From assembly GCA_001567165.1 (NCBI GenBank), contig LNFQ01000066.1, forward strand, positions 1-36,235: DNA of 36,235 nt, written 5' to 3'. Position 1 is the first letter of the stretch, and each line of letters begins with the position of its first letter. Both the position numbers and the translations under genes were made by a program. This document shows positions 1 to 7,939 of the stretch, piece after piece. This DNA is from Bacteroidetes bacterium OLB11 (lineage in GTDB: Bacteria; Bacteroidota; Bacteroidia; Chitinophagales; Chitinophagaceae). Under the pieces are notes generated by a model that was given only the letters and a program-made list of their open reading frames with translations, did no database searches and was not told the origin of the DNA.

Positions 1-483
1 TTGTAATATGGCTTATGAATATCAATTTGTTGTTTTCATTTACCTCCTTAAAAAAAGGTTTCAATCAATTCTTCTTTTGATTGAATTGGGAGATTGATAT
101 GGCAGACTTTCCATTTTGCTTGTGCTTTTTCACAATAATACTTCCATGTTCTTTCACAAGCTCCATATTCTAGATTGGTTGTTAGGACTTCATCATTTTG
201 TTTCAGTGGAAAACTTTTTGCTATCAAATTTACGGCATAAGAAGGATTGGTTACAAGCACGATGTCGTCTGCATTGCAGTTTAAAAATGTAGCGAGAGAT
301 TGTCGAGCCTGTAGTAGATTTTTTTTCAGCGTTCATAGCGATAAACTGCACAGGTTCTTTTTCCAGTTCGTACTGCCAATGGATATAATTATCAAAAATT
401 GATTTGGGACACGCACCGAATGAGCCAAAGTTTAAGTAGGTAATATTTTTGTCTAATAGGGAATCGGTTTTAAATGGGTTCAT
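1..483 (-). CDS. PLP-dependent class V aminotransferase (isopenicillin-N epimerase-like), 5' part, frameshifted
   Basis: Fold-type I PLP enzyme of the aminotransferase class V / isopenicillin N epimerase-like group; substrate unknown. The start is ATG at 483. The N-terminus reads YLNFGSFGACPKSI, typical of the family, and later segments include ADDIVLVTNPSYAVN and TTNLEYGACERTWKYY. The frame breaks twice at homopolymers: an 8-base T run (319-326), after which the frame resumes as NLLQARQSLATFLN, and a 7-base A run (50-56), after which it resumes as KEVNENNKLIFISHIT and runs off the window. Removing one base at each restores one continuous protein. The PLP-binding lysine lies outside the window. 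It follows the GLPGLI gene on the same strand with a 9-base gap, so co-transcription is possible. Family call is good; function is not resolved. Confidence 0.75.
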
Positions 484-492
484 TTTTCAGGA

Positions 493-1273
493 TTAAATAT
501 TAACATACCAAAGCATACGTTGGGCAATATTCCCCCATTGTTTTAAGCTACTGCTTAAATCGGTTTCGAGCGTTGCATAATTATTTTTGTCACCTTTAGT
601 AGGTGCTATTACTTCATCTTCATTTGCTAAATAATTTTCAACATTGGTTGCAAAGTAGGTTATGTTTAATCGAGGCATGACAATTCCTAAAATCATTCCG
701 GGGAGTCCATTAAAGCCTTCTGGGCCACCATTTGTAATGATGGCATCTGTATAAAATGCAATTACGAATATTGAATCCATGATGATTGTTTCGGCTCTTC
801 GACAATTGAAACCCGCTATAGTTCTAAATTCTTCTTTAATTTTCCATTGATAATTCCTTAATGAATCTTTGATTAAATATGATTTTTCAAAAATATTTTT
901 TTGAGAAATGCTAAGGTGATGTGTAAAATCAGAGAATACAACATTTTTTTTCAGCCGGAATTCCTCCCCACATAGATTTGTTTTCAGTGATACCATTTTT
1001 AGCTGGTTTGTAAAGCGTATTCTTTTCATTAAAGAGCAGTTCAAAAATATCTGTTTTATATTTTGGGGTATTCTTTTTAGCATTATCTGCCCACTGATTA
1101 TTCATATTATTTCGAGCTTGCATCATGTCGTCCATCATTTTATGATTGTTCAGTTTCCGCTCAAATGTAATTTTTCCTTTCAAGTTAATTGGAGGTTTGC
1201 TTGCTGCATTTTGAGCATTTGCAATTGAGCTAGTCAATAAGATGAGAATAAATAGTTGAATAGTTTTTGTCAT
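493..1273 (-). CDS. GLPGLI family exported protein, frameshifted
   Basis: Member of the GLPGLI family of Bacteroidota exported proteins, whose function is unknown. The N-terminus is a signal peptide (MTKTIQLFILILLTSSIANA, cleaved before QNA). The signature segment is EGFNGLPGMILGI, a variant of the family name motif, in the C-terminal half. One extra base in an 8-base T run (944-951) splits it; after removing a base, GIPAEK continues directly into NVVFSDFTHHLSIS, giving about 259 residues. It lies 26 bases downstream of the outer-membrane beta-barrel gene on the same strand, a pairing often seen in Bacteroidota, which suggests that the two form an operon and act together at the outer membrane. 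Confidence in the family is high. Confidence 0.85.
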
Positions 1274-1299
1274 AGCTTAATGTTTTTTCAAAGAGAATA

Positions 1300-4142
1300 T
1301 TATCTTCTACCATGTCCACCGCCTCTCATTCTTCCCATGGGTCTGTTTGGTCCACCGCTTTGAGTATTTGCCATCGGTCCTGAAGAAAAATTCCAAATGG
1401 CGGAAATCATCCAGTATCGACCTAATGTTTGAAAGTATCTTTCGGAGTTGACATTATCGTTTGTATTGCGTTCGTAGCCTTTATTTTGATTTAAAATATC
1501 ATATATAGAGGCTCTCCATTCAAGGTTTTTATTTTTCAACATTTTATAGGCCAAATATCCATTCCAAAGAAACCTGTCAAAGCTAGTATTATATGGGGCT
1601 ACGGGCGGAATGTGTTGGTAGTCGGCATCAGTTCCAATTTCAAAATTGTAGGGTAGATAAAAGTTGATGGATGCAGATGGAATGAATGAAAAATAGCTGA
1701 TATTTCGATTTGATTTAATACTATTTCTTGAATTGGAAAACATAGTTCCTAAGTCTATTGTAGCATACATGAGTTCATCTTTGCTGTAATTTAGAGAGGG
1801 TGTCAATGTGAAATTTTGTGAGTTTGTAACTCCATTCACGTTGTTGGTGATAGTGGGTCTTTGTGAAAATCCACCCCCGATATTGAGTCTTCCTTCAAAA
1901 TCTGATTTTAAAATTTTAGTATTGATTCCACCCCATAAATTTGCATTATATCCTCCATTAAGGTTGACATATTGTTTGATGGTGCGTCCTAGTCCATCAA
2001 TATAAGTATTCATAGAGATAGAATTAAAGCTGTTTGAAAATGATATGCCAGAGTAGATAGCTCTAGATGATAATACTTTATAGCTAAAGTAGTTTAGATC
2101 GAATTTTTGAGTATAACCAACTTTTAAATCGGGATTTCCAATGGTGATTTCAAGAGGATTTGAGTTGTCTTGAATTGGTTGTAGTTGGCTAATACTGGGT
2201 TGTGTGGTTGAACCGTTATAAGAAAATGTAAATCTCCTAAATTGATCAAATTTATAGTTGAAACGAAGAGTAGGGAAGAGGTTGAGTCGATTATAATCGT
2301 AGTTTAGATTTCGGATTAAATCATTTTGAGTAAACATTGAATAACGCATTCTTGTTCCAGCAGTCACATTATATTTTTTTTCATTAAATTTCAATTCAGC
2401 ACCTACGGTATGGCTAATGACTTTCGAATCAAAATCACTACTGAGAGAGTCAATTCTTAATGTGTAATCATCATCGTTTGGCAATGCTTTTTCGAGAGTA
2501 TTTTTGTTAGAATTATTTGTAGATGCGTTGAAGTTATAAGAGGTTTTTAATAAAAATTTTTTTTGATAAAGGCTCTGTATAGGTCAGTGTTGTACTTAGA
2601 TTATTGGAGAGTTGTGTTTGTTTTTTTACTTGATCTAAAATTTGATTGATTGGGTTTCCTAATTGATAAAAGACATTATCGCCTGTTTGAAGTCCAGAGC
2701 CTTCATTATTATTGTAAGTGTCGGACAAATCTAATGAAATTGTTCTTCCTGTTTTTTTGAATTTGCGATTGATTGTGATACTATTTGTGACTTTAATTAT
2801 TTTGGAATCATTGGTTGTATTTCTAGAGCTATTGTTGATGGGGCTATCATTAGTGGCAATATTATCAGTGCTATTATTTTTATTGCTTTCGATAAAAGCA
2901 ATTCGATTATTAGTTTTGTAAATTAAAGTGGTCATGCTGTCGATATTCCATGTGAATTTTGCAGATAATTTATGGGTGTTTCGACTATCAAAAGAGCTAG
3001 AGGTATCTTTGGTGAAAAATCGATTATTGGGTAAAAGGTTTTCACTATAAGAAGTTTCCCTTTTTGTTTTATTGACGCGTCCAAAAGAATAATTGGCGTT
3101 GATTTGTTCTTTTCCATCATTCCATTTATTGGCGTAATGGGCACCACCTACCCACGCTTTTGTGGTGCCTTCTGGCGTTTTTCGTCTTCCCCAGTCAATA
3201 TCATCATCGTCATCATCCGACACCCACATGAAGCCTCCATCTTCGTCCATTTGAGGTCCGCTGTCGTTGCTGGCATATTTCCCTTTATCTTCTCTGCCTA
3301 AGCTTGTCTTACCAATGCTACTCATCAGTCCATAAGCACTTAGCTGTCTTTTATTTTTAAAAGAGTTGACCATTATTTGATTTTGCCAATTGTCTTCCCA
3401 ACCACCACCAACTTCTATTTTACCAAACTCACCCTTGTTCATGTTGGCTTTTAATTTGAGATTGATTGTTTTTTCTTCTTGCCCATCATCAAAGCCTGTG
3501 AACTGTGCTTGGTCACTTTTTTTATCAAAAATTTGGACCCTTTCTACTACTTTTGATTGAATGTTTTGAGTGGCAACAGTAGGATCATCTCCAAAAAATT
3601 CTTCTCCATCAATGAGTACCTTTTGTATCTTTTCACCTTGAGCGGTTATCTCCCCTTTTTTATTCACTTGAATGCCTGGAAGCACTTTGAGCAAATCTTC
3701 GACCATCGCACCTTGTTTTACTTTAAAACTATCCGCAAGAAATTCTAACGTATCTCCTTTCACCTTAATGGCTGCAGTGTTTTTTATGATTACTTCTTTA
3801 AGCATTTGAGCTCTTTGGATTAATGGAATTTCACCTAAATCTAATTTTGTATCACTCGATTTTAATTCAATATCATCAACATAATCAACAAACAAAGCGT
3901 GTGAAGCTAGAATGATAAACCGACCTGTGTCTTTAGTAGATAGTAAAAAACTCCCATTTTGGGCAGTTCTAGTATAGGTAATTAACGTTGAATCTGATTT
4001 GCGAATTAATGAAACAGAGGCATACACAACAGGTTTTATATTAAAGGTATCTTGAAGAGTTCCTTCTATTTGCCTTACTTGTGCATTCATAAAGAAAGTT
4101 AGAAAACTAAAAAAAAAATAAGAGTAGTGCTTTTTTAAACAT
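1300..4142 (-). CDS. Outer-membrane beta-barrel protein with carboxypeptidase-regulatory-like N-domain (TonB-receptor type), frameshifted
   Basis: Large outer-membrane protein of the TonB-receptor-like 'outer membrane beta-barrel' family. In order: signal peptide; a beta-sandwich with VYASVSLIRKSDSTLITYT and NGSFLLSTKDTG (carboxypeptidase-regulatory-like); a plug-like region with DTLEFLADSFKVKQGAMVEDLLKVLPGIQV and KVLIDGEEFFGDDP; then a long barrel rich in aromatic strands, ending in a Gly/Arg-rich tail. An 8-base T run (2557-2564) splits the barrel; removing a base joins LSKK to FLLKTSYNFNAST. The start is also hidden: in-frame ATG at 4142 opens MFKKALLLFFF, and removing one base from the 10-base A run (4109-4118) continues into SFLTFFMNAQV, a complete signal peptide. 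Without that repair, the only start is ATG 4090, which lacks a signal peptide. It probably heads an operon with the GLPGLI gene. Ligand unknown. Confidence 0.85.
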
Positions 4143-4486
4143 ATTCAGCTTTATCAGAATCAAAAATAAACTATAGAGTTGTTATTGAAATCCTAAAATA
4201 AGCGTGTGAACCAAAATTTGGATTAACAAAAAAACATCAATAGACTCATTCACATTGTAACAATTACAGATGATTATTTTTACCTAAAATAGGCTTACTC
4301 AAAAACGTGAAAATCGACCAAAATTCAGGGCGAGCAGCGACCACTAACACCAAGCTGCATGATGTCAGCAGCCATCACGCAAGCGACCTTGCAAAAATCA
4401 ACCTTCTGACAAATTTCTACTTCGATTGGATTTCTAAAAGAAATTAAAATCGTAAATTTGGATCGCAACGTACAAACTTGAACAAA
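4143..4486. other. Intergenic region between barrel gene and methylase, with GC-rich patch
   Basis: About 340 bases with no coding signal, between the divergent barrel gene and the adenine methylase. Bases about 4327-4398 are clearly more GC-rich than the surroundings and contain a short inverted repeat (GCTGC...GCAGC, about 4363-4381). I do not recognise this patch. The last 30 bases carry the probable methylase promoter, listed separately. The left boundary of the accessory island probably lies here. Confidence 0.5.
4453..4460 (+). promoter_or_regulatory. Probable -7 promoter box of the methylase operon
   Basis: TAAATTTG fits the Bacteroidota -7 consensus TAnnTTTG. It lies 26 bases upstream of ATG 4487, giving a leader of about 20 bases. 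I see no clear -33 element. Confidence 0.55.
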
Positions 4487-5449
4487 ATGACTGAATATAA
4501 AATTGCAAAACCTTTCTTAAAGTGGGCAGGAGGAAAAACCCAGCTCATTTCTAACATTGAACAAGCTTTGCCGATTGATATAACACAGACAAATTTTACT
4601 TACATCGAACCATTTGTAGGGAGTGGAGCTGTTTTGTTTTGGATGTTGAACAATTTTCCAAATATGCAAAAAGCAGTCATTAATGACATTAACGAAGATC
4701 TTATCAATACCTATAAAACAATAGCGTCTAACCCAAAAGAATTGATTTCAATTCTTCAGATACTACAAAACGAATTTCATGAATTGGACAGTGATGATGA
4801 AAAAAAGAAACTTTATTATTATTCTAAGAGAGAGCGATATAACACCCGACAAGAAGAAACAGTTGGTCAATCGGCATTGTTTATCTTTTTAAATAGAACT
4901 TGTTTTAACGGTCTATATCGAGTAAATAGAAAAAACGAATATAACGTGCCAATGGGAAGTTATAAACGACCAACAATTTGTGATACTGATAATATTTTTG
5001 CAGTAAGTGAGGCATTACAAAAGGTTGAGATATTATGCGGTGACTATGAAAACACACTTAATCATGCAGAAAAAAATTCGCTCTTTTATTTTGATCCGCC
5101 ATACAAACCATTGAGCGAAACATCAAGTTTTAATTCGTATGCTAAAGACGAGTTCAATGATGATGAACAAATTAGATTGAGGGATTTTTGCCATAAACTT
5201 GACCTATTGAACCATCAATGGATTTTGAGTAATTCAGATGTTAAAGGCAAAGACATCAACGATAATTTCTTTGATGATTTGTACGCAAATTTCAACATTC
5301 AAAGAGTGGATGCAAAACGCAGCATTAATGCAAATTATAAAAATTATTTGGGCGTTCCCCTGTCGGGTCGGGCTTTCCGCTGCAATCTTTTGCTCGTACC
5401 TCACAAAAGGATTTCCACTTCAATCCCTAACGCGAAAGAAGCTGCATAA
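4487..5449 (+). CDS. DNA adenine methylase, Dam/DpnM (D12 class, alpha) family
   Basis: Class D12 N6-adenine methyltransferase, the modification enzyme of the island; family members such as Dam and DpnM methylate adenine in GATC, so GATC is the likely target (inference). Residues from ATG 4487 (320 aa): motif X FLKWAGGKTQL (10-20), SAM-binding motif I YIEPFVGSGAVLF (39-51), and catalytic motif IV DPPY (203-206). A TTG at 4478 is also in frame, but ATG 4487 fits the promoter spacing better. The C-terminus is odd: the conserved RSINAN stretch (278-283) should lead into a basic K/R-G-K segment, but instead runs into about 35 residues encoded by GC-rich, repeat-like DNA (5349-5445). The stop is immediately followed by the nuclease ATG at 5450, so the two are translationally linked. 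Function is sound; activity with the altered tail is uncertain. Confidence 0.9.
   Translation: MTEYKIAKPFLKWAGGKTQLISNIEQALPIDITQTNFTYIEPFVGSGAVLFWMLNNFPNMQKAVINDINEDLINTYKTIASNPKELISILQILQNEFHELDSDDEKKKLYYYSKRERYNTRQEETVGQSALFIFLNRTCFNGLYRVNRKNEYNVPMGSYKRPTICDTDNIFAVSEALQKVEILCGDYENTLNHAEKNSLFYFDPPYKPLSETSSFNSYAKDEFNDDEQIRLRDFCHKLDLLNHQWILSNSDVKGKDINDNFFDDLYANFNIQRVDAKRSINANYKNYLGVPLSGRAFRCNLLLVPHKRISTSIPNAKEAA
5349..5445. repeat. GC-rich hairpin element inside the methylase 3' end
   Basis: This stretch is much more GC-rich than its surroundings and is bounded by GCGTT near 5353 and AACGC near 5430, which pair. Inside, AATCTTTTG pairs with CAAAAGGATT (one bulge). It looks like a mobile or interspersed structured repeat that has become the last codons of the methylase. 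From memory, similar elements recur in other Bacteroidota genomes, but I cannot verify this here. Confidence 0.5.
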
Positions 5450-6268
5450 ATGAAAATTGTAACGACGCCTTGGAAAAATGAGTTATTCAACTTGATAAAG
5501 CAATCTCAAGAATCTATCAAGATTACTTCGCCATTCGTTAAACATAATATTTGCGAAGAAATATTAAATATAAAGAAAAGCCATATAAAATTTGAACTGA
5601 TTACAGATTTTAAACTTAGAAATATTTACTTAGGAAGTGTTGATTTAGATGCCTTAGAGAAAATCATTAATAATTCAGGTGTTGTAAAGAATTTTTCGAA
5701 GCTTCATTCTAAAATTTATTTATTCGACAATAAGAAAGCCATTATTACTTCAGGGAATTTAACAAATGGTGGTCTATTGAATAATTTCGAATATGGTATT
5801 TATACAGATGAGCAAGAAATAGTATCGAAAATAGCAAATGACTTTTACCAACTTTCTTCAAACGAAAACACAGGAATTGTCAAAAATGAGCATATTAAAG
5901 AAGTAAGGCAATTGCTTTTAAAAGTTCCGAATGAGCAGCACATTAGATTGCCCAAATTTGACATAGAAAATCAGAAAATTACAGACGCCGATGAAGATTC
6001 AATTATTTTAGATATTGATTCCATTGGAACAACCTTTAAAGGCTGGAAGTTAGAAGTTTTTAAATGTGCAAATAAAATACCTAATACCATTTTCTCATTA
6101 GCTGATATTAATACATTTGAAAAAGCCCTTAAGCAAAAATATCCCAACAACAATCATATTCCAGATAAAATTAGACAGCAATTACAAAATTTACGAGATA
6201 TTGGATTAATAGAATTTCTTGGGAATGGGAATTACAAGAAATTATGGGAAATTAGCACAACAAAATAA
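5450..6268 (+). CDS. Putative restriction endonuclease: PLD nuclease domain plus DpnI-type C-terminal winged helix
   Basis: Predicted restriction nuclease of the island (272 aa). The N-terminal half is a phospholipase-D-family nuclease with a single HKD motif: ITSPF (25-29), then LHSKIYLFD with H86, K88, D93, followed by SGNLTNGG (N103) and E114 in NNFEYG. PLD enzymes with one HKD motif, such as BfiI and Nuc, work as dimers and cut DNA without metal. Residues about 195-266 match the C-terminal winged helix of DpnI / Dam-replacing proteins: FKGWKLEVF, FSLADINTFEKALKQ, YPNNNHIPDKIRQQLQ, LRDIGLIEFLGNGNYKKLW. In DpnI that domain binds GATC sites. The gene starts directly after the Dam-family stop and precedes a DpnA-like methylase, so it occupies the restriction slot of a DpnII-like locus. 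The role as nuclease is inferred from motifs and context; whether it cuts unmethylated or methylated DNA is open. Confidence 0.8.
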   Translation: MKIVTTPWKNELFNLIKQSQESIKITSPFVKHNICEEILNIKKSHIKFELITDFKLRNIYLGSVDLDALEKIINNSGVVKNFSKLHSKIYLFDNKKAIITSGNLTNGGLLNNFEYGIYTDEQEIVSKIANDFYQLSSNENTGIVKNEHIKEVRQLLLKVPNEQHIRLPKFDIENQKITDADEDSIILDIDSIGTTFKGWKLEVFKCANKIPNTIFSLADINTFEKALKQKYPNNNHIPDKIRQQLQNLRDIGLIEFLGNGNYKKLWEISTTK

Positions 6269-6277
6269 TATGATATT

Positions 6278-6481
6278 ATGGAAGAATACGTATTTTACAC
6301 ACTTGAAGGATATACCTTTTCGCCCACTAATAAAGAACTGGAAAATATTCAAATTTTAGGATTCGAAAAAGGAGATACATTAAAAGAAGCTTTTGAAAAT
6401 TTAATAAAGAATAACAATTGGATAAAAAGTAGTGGATTCAATATAGACGAAATTAAAAATAGAAGGTTGTTTAATGATTGA
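6278..6481 (+). CDS. Small 67-residue protein in the restriction-modification operon
   Basis: Short acidic soluble protein of unknown function with no signal peptide or membrane segment. It opens MEEYVFYTLEGYTFSPTNKE and contains GDTLKEAFENLIKNNNWI and an FNIDEIKNRRL end. It starts 9 bases after the nuclease stop, and its stop overlaps the probable ATG (6474) of the decayed methylase, so it is a true operon member rather than a chance ORF. From memory, proteins of this kind occur near phage and restriction genes, but I assign no function. A regulatory or anti-restriction partner role is only a guess. Confidence 0.7.
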   Translation: MEEYVFYTLEGYTFSPTNKELENIQILGFEKGDTLKEAFENLIKNNNWIKSSGFNIDEIKNRRLFND

Positions 6482-7310
6482 TTCGATTTATAAACAAGAT
6501 AAACTCATACATATAACTCATTTTTACCTATTCGCACTATTTTTTATCCAAAAACAGTCTTTCTACTCAAAGCGGAAAAATCGTCAGTGTCAACAAAGGG
6601 AAATGGGACAAGTCAGAAGGATTTGAATACATAAATGGCTTTCATTGGTTCGTGATAAAATGAAAGAAGATGCTACCATTTGGATAAGTGGAACCATGCA
6701 CAATATTTTTTCGATTGGTCAACTACTTACTGAATTGGATTTTAAAATTTTAAACATTATCACTTGGGAGAAAACCAATCCGCCGCCAAATTTTTCGTGT
6801 AGATACTTCACTTATTCAACAGAACAAATCATTTGGGCAAGAAAAAGTAAAAAAACACCACATTATTTTAATTATGAATTGATGAAGCAATTGAATGGTG
6901 ATAAACAAATGAAAGATGTTTGGAGATTGCCTGCCATTGCTCCTTGGGAAAAATCATGTGGTAAACACCCCACACAAAAGCCACTTTCTGTATTAACTCG
7001 TTTAATTTTAGCTTCAACCAAACCTAATGCTTGGATTTTAGATCCTTTTGCAGGTAGTTCAACTACTGGTATTGCAGCTAATTTGGCAAACAGACGTTTT
7101 TTAGGGATTGACCGTGAAGAAGAATTCTTGACAATAAGCAAGAATAGAAAACTTGAAATAGATATTCCTAAAATTGCAGCAACTTATAGGCAAAAAATTA
7201 GTGGTTTTAACGACAAAAATGAATTGGAATTGTTCCTTGTAAAAGAACCACAAATAGAATATAAAACAGAAATAAACTTTGACTCAAAACGGGGCGATCG
7301 GTTAACATGA
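6474..7310 (+). pseudogene. Beta-class DNA methylase (DpnA / N4-N6 methylase family), decayed at its 5' end
   Basis: The second methylase of the island, of the DpnA-like beta class. From 6645 the protein is intact and recognisable: ATIWISGTMHNIFSIGQLL, NFSCRYFTYSTEQIIWARK, GKHPTQKPLSVLTRLILAS and the SAM-binding motif ILDPFAGSSTTGIAA, followed by FLGIDREEEF. The first 60 or so codons are damaged. ATG 6474 gives MIDSIYKQDKLIH; about 14 codons normally found before the catalytic motif are missing. At 6531-6545 the sequence reads F-A then Y-F-L-S with roughly 8 bases missing, exactly where the catalytic DPP of DPPY should be. The next frame (SLSTQSGKIVSVNKGKWDKSEGFEYIN) is lost again near 6640. 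These are not homopolymer indels, so this is probably a genuine pseudogene. An internal start would give a protein without the catalytic motif. Confidence 0.8.
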
Positions 7311-7438
7311 ACTGTACAAAAAAAATTAAACTAAATGATGAAATAGGCTTTTGTTATTATAAAAATATTGCTTTGTTATTGGTGTCATGATTGATTTTAT
7401 CTTCAATTTTTATTGTATAATTTGAATTCAATTCTGAA

Positions 7439-7720
7439 TATTTTGGTGAATTGCGAGTTAGAGGAACTGCAGTAACCGACAATGGGCAAAGTAGTGGAGC
7501 GGATTCTTTTATGAAATTGTTCGATACTGCAATGGACACTATTTCACAAGGTGGTGTGAGAAGAGGTGCTTTTGCTGCATATTTAGATATTGACCTTCCC
7601 GATATTGAAGAATTTTTACAAATAAAAGATATAGGAGGTCCACTTCAAAATTTATTTTCATTTTTTATAACTAAAGAAGGTAAGGAAAATAGCCCATTTT
7701 TTTCGAGCCTAAATTTCTAA
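7439..7720 (+). pseudogene. Fragment of ribonucleotide reductase large subunit
   Basis: About 75 codons match the central part of the ribonucleoside-diphosphate reductase alpha subunit: YFGELRVRGTAVTDNGQ, SGADSFMKLFDTAMDTISQG, GVRRGAFAAYLDIDLPDIEEF, LQIKDIGGPLQNLF. A full subunit is many times longer. No start region, cone or C-terminal cysteines are present, and after QNLF the frame runs into unrelated sequence before stopping at 7720. There is no promoter or start that would make sense of it. It is a remnant left at the right edge of the accessory island, presumably from recombination, and is not expected to function. The family match is strong; the origin is inference. Confidence 0.8.
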
Positions 7721-7775
7721 TGCATAAATTAAGTTAATCCTAATCATGCTATTTGAAAGACTTTTAAAAGAAAAA

Positions 7776-7868
7776 GGCAAGTTACTTATATCGCACCGCT
7801 ACAACTTCGTACCTTTGCTGTGTTCCCACCCTGGAGGATTAGAAGGAGCTGGTCGTATAAGACTTGCC
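7776..7868 (-). ncRNA. ffs: Signal recognition particle RNA, small bacterial type
   Basis: On the minus strand the conserved SRP domain reads CCAGGGTGGGAACACAGCAA, equivalent to the CAGGTCCGGAAGGAAGCAG helix-8 core of E. coli 4.5S RNA; the apical GGAA and the AGCA side are present. The ends pair (GGCAAG at the 5' end with CTTGCC at the 3' end), giving a rod of about 93 bases. A TACATTTG promoter box lies just upstream, and the 3' end is followed by TTTTTCTTTT, a plausible intrinsic terminator. The RNA pairs with Ffh to deliver nascent membrane proteins to the export machinery. Exact ends are uncertain by a few bases. Confidence 0.85.
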
Positions 7869-7872
7869 GATG

Positions 7873-7880
7873 CAAATGTA
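7873..7880 (-). promoter_or_regulatory. -7 promoter box of the SRP RNA
   Basis: On the minus strand TACATTTG matches TAnnTTTG and ends five bases before the GGCAAG 5' end of the SRP RNA, as expected for its start site. Confidence 0.65.
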
Positions 7881-7939
7881 CTATAATAAATTGAATTTTT
7901 TATTTTTTAAATAAAAAAATGAAACCCAAAATCAAATTT

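Noticed and set aside
5349..5445. Integron attC site
   Set aside because: The terminal GTT and AAC triplets lie in the wrong order for an attC site, and there is no integrase or cassette array.
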